From the NCBI GenBank assembly GCA_025769875.1, contig JAGFNK010000195.1:1-64000 (forward strand): a stretch of 64,000 bases of DNA. Direction: 5' to 3'. The notes under the pieces were generated by a model, which searched no databases, was not told the DNA's origin, and saw only the letters and a program-made list of their open reading frames with translations. Every line of letters starts with the position of its first letter. The stretch's first letter is position 1. Both the position numbers and the translations under genes were made by a program. Below are positions 58,933-64,000 of the stretch, piece by piece. The DNA is from Russula earlei. Its lineage: Eukaryota; Basidiomycota; Agaricomycetes; Russulales; Russulaceae.

Positions 58933-61858
58933 GCTCACCCGACCCGGTTACACACGGTAGGTTTTCCCATGGATTTTTTAAGTCCACGCCATCTGATGGT
59001 AGAACCAGGACCTCTGGGCTCACGCGTCAGCCAGACATTTTATTATGTCTTTGTAACAATCCGGCTCATGAAATTTTTGTTCCATCCACGCCTTCTACAT
59101 CGCCCTTCTTGTATCCATCTGCCCTTTCCCTCCTCTGCGTCACCTAGGGACATCGTGCTGCTTGCTGTGGTATCTGTTTCGTTGCTTTGCATTGTGCCCT
59201 TCGACCTTTTGAACGACTGCTATGGTCCTGTAAGTTGTTTTTTTTTTGTCTGCCCCGGGGGTAGAGAGCCCTTTACTTTTGTGGTATTTGTTTCTCGTCT
59301 CAGCATTGGCCATCTGTGTTGTAATCGTCGTTTATTGCTTTTTGTACGTATACAAGGTATCGTCAATGAATCAAATCCACATAGATTTCTCCAAATGTAA
59401 TGTATCTGGCTCGGCTATCGCCGACTTATCGGATATCCGAGTATCCCTCTCCTCGCAACATCCCCACAACTACCACCATCACATCCCATGCCGACCACTA
59501 AACGTGCAGGAAAAAGGAGGGCAGAAAATGTTCGCTCGACTGCCGTCGCCGGATTAATCGTCTCGCTCTCCGTCCTCAAGGAGACCGCAGATGCGATTCC
59601 TCCTCCAGCAGGACCTATCATAAAAGGTACCCTGGGTGGACTACTTCAAGTCGTTGACATCGTCCAGGTAATCTATGCCACTCCGAAAACCGAGAAATGA
59701 TCTGATATATCGTCATACACCAGACCACGGCCAACAACATCGACGACATCGACGAGCTGATCGGCCGCGTGAACACCCTTGAACAATCCGTTTTCAGGCC
59801 GCTCAAAGGCAAACAAGATATCCCGGAATCTGTCGTCGATTTCGTCACAAGGTTTTCCAAGTAGTCATTCTTCTGCCTCGCTCTCAAATAGTGGCGAGCT
59901 GATCCTGATCCCGATTCAGGTCTCTTGAAACCATCACGGATGACCTGCAAACGATCGCGTCGCGTGGAAGGTTGACCCGAATTCTCCGTAGTAGAGAAGA
60001 TGCGGCCTCCATCCAGGCCCAGATAAAAGCGATCACGGGCCTCATCGAAGACTTTCTTGCAAGTTTTTTCCCCTTCTTCGTCATACGGCTCGATCAGTTC
60101 TGATATCTTCGCGAGTCTAGGCTGAAGGGGTCGTGAGCCTCCAAATACAAGGCATTGTGCGTTTTCCGAGATGCCAGATGTATCTCGTTCATCTGTATTT
60201 CTCAGGAAATGCGGCGTGAGGTTCGGGAGGGGAATCAGGACATTCGGCGCGAGGTTCGGGAGGGGAATCAGGAAATTCAGCGCGTGGTTCGAGAGGAGGT
60301 GGTAAGTTTATCTCATTTTGCCCAATTCGATATTTTTGAGTCATAGGTCACCCAGCAGACATTCTATGATGTCCGAGGTGAGAAAACTGTGACGGCACAC
60401 TGAAATCTATTCACCCTTGGTTTTAGTTCACGATGATCTACCCAACTTTCCTCGAGCTCGCAAGGCACGCTTTAATTGTCTCGATGAGAGAAAGAGGCAT
60501 GCGTGTTTCAAACACACACGCGAGGATCTGTTGGCCACCGTCTATCAATGGATCAATGACTCGACCGAGACATAGAAATCTTCTTGTTGCAAGAGCTCAC
60601 TCATGTTGGGTCCCGCGACCGTGGCCTCCGAGGACGTGATTGGTTTACTCCGGGCGATGTGCGCACACTCGTCCAACTGTCAGGTGGATTATTTATCTCT
60701 GCTGCCACCGCAATTCGATTTATCGAAGATCCTAATATCCTAAACCCGTGGGGACAGCTCCGTGACCTGGTCTCTGCCACACAAATCCCTGGGCAGTCGA
60801 ATCAGTCTCCTTATCACCATCTAGACCAGCTGTACCTCACTGTCTTGTATAATGCATTTCCGCCATCATCATCCCATCCAGACACACTGGGTCGCCTGCG
60901 AAGGGTTCTTGGTTGTGTTGTTGTACTCTGTAACCCTCTCTCTGAACATTCGATATCATCATTGCTCTGCGACGATCCAAGCAAAGATGTTCCGATAGAA
61001 AGCATTCTCCAGCGATTGCAATCAATCGTCATCATTCCTTCGGACCCTGGGGCTGTCCAAGCGATGCATGCATCCTTCCCAGATTTTATCGTTGATCCGA
61101 ACCACTGCAAAGAGCCAGAATATCACATTGATACTTCACTGCACCACGGCTATCTCGCCATCGATTGTCTGAAGAAACTAAACAGGCTTCACCGGGATAT
61201 GTGCCAGATCGGAGACTATTCAAAGTTGAACAACGAAATTGGAGGTATGTCAAACAGAATTGAGGACAACATTCCGCTCGCGGTCCAATACGCCTGCCGT
61301 CATTGGGCAGATCATTTGGCAAATTCGCCGTCGCCGCCATCGGACGAGCTGTTTGATGTCTTGAAAACATTCTGTTTCGATCACAGTTTGTACTGGGTTG
61401 AGGCTCTGAGTCTGATGGACTCGCTAGATGTGGCTATTCCGGCACTGCAACTTGCTCGACAAAGAATATCAGTGAGTTGTCTTGATTTTGGTATGGACCG
61501 TTCATCACATCATTATAGACGTTGGCCGACTTCAGGCCACCAGTTGGCATCATTGACATGCTGTATGATCTAGAACGTTTTACACTTGAGTTCTTTGATC
61601 CTATCAGCGTTGCGGCCCTGCATGTCTACCACTCTGCCCTTCCATTCGCCCCACTGGGCTCCAAAATCCGTGCACACTTCTGCGGAGACTTGGAAGATTC
61701 TGTTACGGTCTTGAATGGTATTGAACAATCATGGAATGCGGAGCTGAGAACAATGGAGGGTCACAAAGATTCGGTCTTCGCCATCGCGTTTTCGCGAGAC
61801 GGCACCCGGATTGTCTCTGGGTCAAAGGATCGCACAGTCCGGATCTGGGACACGAGTA
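56775..61858 (+). repeat. Segmental duplication of 1-6,579 (TF + NLR pair)
   Basis: From 'caacgttcatgtgttca' (8 here 56,780) the sequence follows the left edge of the window at high identity in the same order and orientation, through the TF remnant, the intergenic DNA, the NLR 5' exons and into the first WD40 unit. Missing here: the poly-T insertion (copy 1, 1,831-2,701) and 613 bp of the NACHT domain. The right breakpoint is at 61,858, matching 6,579. The left breakpoint lies outside the window. Confidence 0.92.
59488..61858 (+). pseudogene. NLR copy 2: NACHT core deleted, WD40 array reduced to one unit
   Basis: Same start and intron pattern as 3,608-8,339: 'MPTTKRAGKRRAENVRSTAV', the GC-AG intron (gcaagt near 60,056), three 11-residue linker units (60,206-60,301) and the exon beginning 'VHDDLPNFPRARKARFNCLD'. 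At 60,569 the sequence jumps from 'gactcgaccgag' to 'acatagaaatc', removing the stretch that is 4,684-5,296 in copy 1, with Walker A and Walker B; 613 bp is not a multiple of three, so the frame is lost. From 60,584 the second half is open for 329 codons, and the last exon carries one WD40 unit before unrelated AT-rich DNA gives a stop at about 61,884. No functional NLR is expected; a short N-terminal protein could still be made. Confidence 0.88.
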
Positions 61859-62250
61859 GTCATCAGGGAATCCTACATTTCTGAAATATCAGTAAAATAT
61901 GAGTATTCTCCATATTGTTACATATTCCGAGATACTGTATATATATTCTGATATTGTTCCATATTCCGAGATATGTATAGATATTCTGATATTGAAGGGT
62001 ATTTTGGAGAGTAGCTGCCTCCAACACTGATTGAGAAATATGATCTTAATGAACAGTCAAATAGCTATGCTGATCGAGGAAAGGGTTAACAAAAAAATAT
62101 GTGCTTGTGTCTAAAACAGTCGCACTTGTCCATTCATGAGGAATAACAGCACCGCACTTGGGAATGAGGTGAACGCTTCGACGAATATCAGAAACGGGTA
62201 TGATACTCGCAATACGTTCCCCACCAGATAGACTTCGAGATATCTTGTAC
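61859..62250. repeat. AT-rich DNA with short direct repeats at the duplication breakpoint
   Basis: 'catattccgagatactgtat' and 'catattccgagatatgtata' with 'atattctgatattg' recur at about 42-bp spacing between 61,915 and 62,000. No gene is visible. The block starts exactly where homology to the NLR array ends. Confidence 0.6.
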
Positions 62251-62258
62251 ATGTGATG

Positions 62259-63495
62259 TAGGGATGTGCCCGGCCCGGCCTCAGGCCGTGAGCCGGGCCA
62301 AGCCAGGCCGAAATAGGCCGGGCCGAGCCGGGCCAAAGTGACGGCTTCGTGACGGCTTTGGCCCGGCCTGTGATTTGAAAAGCCAAAGCCGGGCCGTCAA
62401 GCCCCGGCTTTGATCATTTGGGGTAATCATCAAACTTTAATTTATCAACTTTGCATGGACATGGACACACCATTGTTCCCTGTCGTTTTTGTCGTATCTG
62501 TGCTTCCCTCTCAACCTTCCTTTTTGCTTGAGCCAAGTACATGTACAATGTAAGCCTTGGTGGCCTATATGTCAATATGCAATGCTCAGTCGCGTTGGTT
62601 GCTTGTAATCCCTTTCCTCAGTCTTAGATTGCTTCATCCCGCAGCGTACCATGTTGTACACTGGACTTCACTCATTCCACATGTATAATCCATGCTCTTA
62701 CCATGCCTCATCATGCTCTCCAGAACATAATGACTCCATAATATATTTGATATTTAAATACAAAAGTGCTATTCTAAAGTCCTCCTACTGCGAATCCGCG
62801 AGCGCGAGGCGATACAGCGATGATGTCAGGGGCGAGACGTTATGGGCAGCGAGCCCTTGAATAGTGCAGCAATGACGATGGGCGAGGCGCTGTGGGCAGC
62901 GAGCCCTTGGGTAAGGCGATGGTGATGATGACGAACGCGTCATACGGGTGTGTGTGCAGATGTGTGGCGGACGCGAGGAAGATGCTTGAGGGACGGTCTT
63001 GGGAGGGCGCGATGTGCAGCCGGACAGCGATGGTGTCGTGCCGTAGGTCAACGTGTGGGGAGGAGCCGTGCTCCGACTTGAAGACCGAAGGGATGAAGGC
63101 GTTGAGCGGCAAGGCGAGTGACGTTGATGGCGATTGAATTGAGCCGTTGTCATAGTCTGCTGACATGGAGTGGGCAACGCGGTGGGGATGACGTCGAGAG
63201 TGGGAACGCGAGGAAAGGAGGGTGAGGTGAAAGGAATGACGATAGTTGGAAGGAGGGATGTGAGTGGGATGAAAGATGAAGGGAAAGTGAACGCGCAGGG
63301 GTGGTCTAAGTCATGTGGCCAGCGGGCTCACATACAGAAAATCTTACGTACAAAAGCCATGGCCTAGGCCAGGCCAAGCTGGAGCCAAGCCGGGTTTGAC
63401 GGCTTTGGCCCGGCCTGGGGTTTTAGAAAGCCAAAGCCGCCTCGGGCCGAGCCAAAGCCGGGGCTTTCAGGCCAAGCCGGGCCGGAAAAACCCTA
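62259..63495. mobile_element. Non-autonomous hAT-type element with 8-bp target duplication
   Basis: Ends are TAGGGATGTGCCCGG and, inverted, TAGGGTTTTTCCGG, flanked by the perfect octamer ATGTGATG (62,251-62,258; 63,496-63,503). The subterminal regions are packed with 'ggcccggcc' and 'aagccgggcc' motifs, typical subterminal repeats for transposase binding. No transposase ORF; the interior (62,745-63,330) is homologous to 14,825-15,245. It is CpG-rich, unlike its relative at 29,505. Confidence 0.9.
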
Positions 63496-63662
63496 ATGTG
63501 ATGATTGGGCTCGGGTGCATTCTTGAATGGAGTGAACCACTCGACATATGCCAAGTGTTTGGGTGGGTGGAATGTACTTGTAAAAAGTGAAGAGACTGCA
63601 CGGTCTGATAATGTAAAGACAATGTGAACTTGAGCAACGCAATAGCCTATAAAATATCAAAG

Positions 63663-64000
63663 TTAGTATCTGAATACTGAAATAGGTTGGCATATTGCAC
63701 CGGAAACACCAGCATGTCCACCATCACCGTCTTTGACTAACACAGTATCAAATCTAGCTGGAACACCCTTGCCGCGATTGTCTGAATGACTGGGCTTGAT
63801 ATGGACAGAGTCCAGGAGATCAGATGTCTCCTCATGACCTTGTGCATCAGTATTCCAGAACTTGATGTTGTGATAAACAGGGATGGTGTTGAAAGGTAGG
63901 TCAATGTCTTGTGCAATGCGTTCAACTTGTACAGCAGTCGTCAATGAAGGGTTATTCATATGGGCCACATAGCATGCCAGTGCGGGTTTGAAGAATGTAG
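63663..64000 (-). CDS. C-terminal part of a Plavaka-like transposon protein (partial, runs off window)
   Basis: The minus-strand frame ends at 63,663 and is open to the window edge: 'HMNNPSLTTAVQVERIAQD', 'FNTIPVYHNIKFWNTDAQGH' and 'VPARFDTVLVKDGDGGHAGV'. The 'IPVYHNIKF' and 'VPARFDTVLV' blocks are ones I associate with the end of the large ORF of Plavaka-type (CACTA-related) elements that are abundant in agaricomycetes. The catalytic part would lie beyond 64,000. A gene of its own is possible. Confidence 0.6.
   Translation of the reverse strand, partial: TFFKPALACYVAHMNNPSLTTAVQVERIAQDIDLPFNTIPVYHNIKFWNTDAQGHEETSDLLDSVHIKPSHSDNRGKGVPARFDTVLVKDGDGGHAGVSGAICQPISVFRY

Overview
The window is from a filamentous basidiomycete, most likely an agaricomycete. 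Genes are split by introns of about 45-75 nt with GT-AG borders. The gene families are typical of that class: NACHT-type STAND/NLR proteins with WD40 or ankyrin repeats, a 'Goodbye'-domain NLR, a fungal-specific transcription factor, pogo/CENP-B, hAT, Plavaka-like and Ty3-type transposons. I saw no rRNA, tRNA or CRISPR array. The assignment rests on family recognition by eye, not on a search.

Layout. 1-8,339: a decayed fungal-specific transcription factor (TF) gene, then an apparently intact 8-exon NLR gene (MLKL/HeLo-like helical N-terminus, hendecad linker, NACHT ATPase, 13 almost identical WD40 repeats). 8,480-9,620: an unidentified minus-strand gene running tail to tail with it. 10,423-18,761: a Kin1-type kinase pseudogene split by two TA-flanked DNA transposons lying back to back (10,923-13,952 and 13,955-15,605). 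19,800-28,200: fragments of unrelated housekeeping genes (AROM, Rpn10, RMD1/DUF155) plus one small secreted protein ORF. 28,300-39,750: a nested, CpG-poor transposon block with solo LTRs, a palindromic foldback element, hAT debris and a Ty3 pol gene split by a 5.1-kb LTR insertion. 41,582-42,752: a kinase-like gene that has lost its catalytic residues. 46,824-50,726: a Goodbye-NACHT-ankyrin NLR with one apparent frameshift. 52,700-55,530: a dense cluster of inverted repeats and another solo LTR. 55,835-61,858: a second, direct-orientation copy of the TF + NLR pair, in which the NACHT core and almost all WD40 repeats are lost. 62,259-64,000: a non-autonomous hAT element and the end of a Plavaka-like ORF.

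How it fits together. The biological core is a non-self-recognition/programmed-cell-death locus: two different NLR architectures and a broken NLR duplicate 50-56 kb apart, set in transposon-rich DNA. The WD40 array of the intact NLR is the most striking object: 126-bp units almost identical except at a few codons, the pattern known from the Podospora het-d/het-e/NWD family, where such codons sit on the recognition face. Around it, CpG-to-TpG/CpA decay marks the old repeats, while the NLR genes remain CpG-rich.
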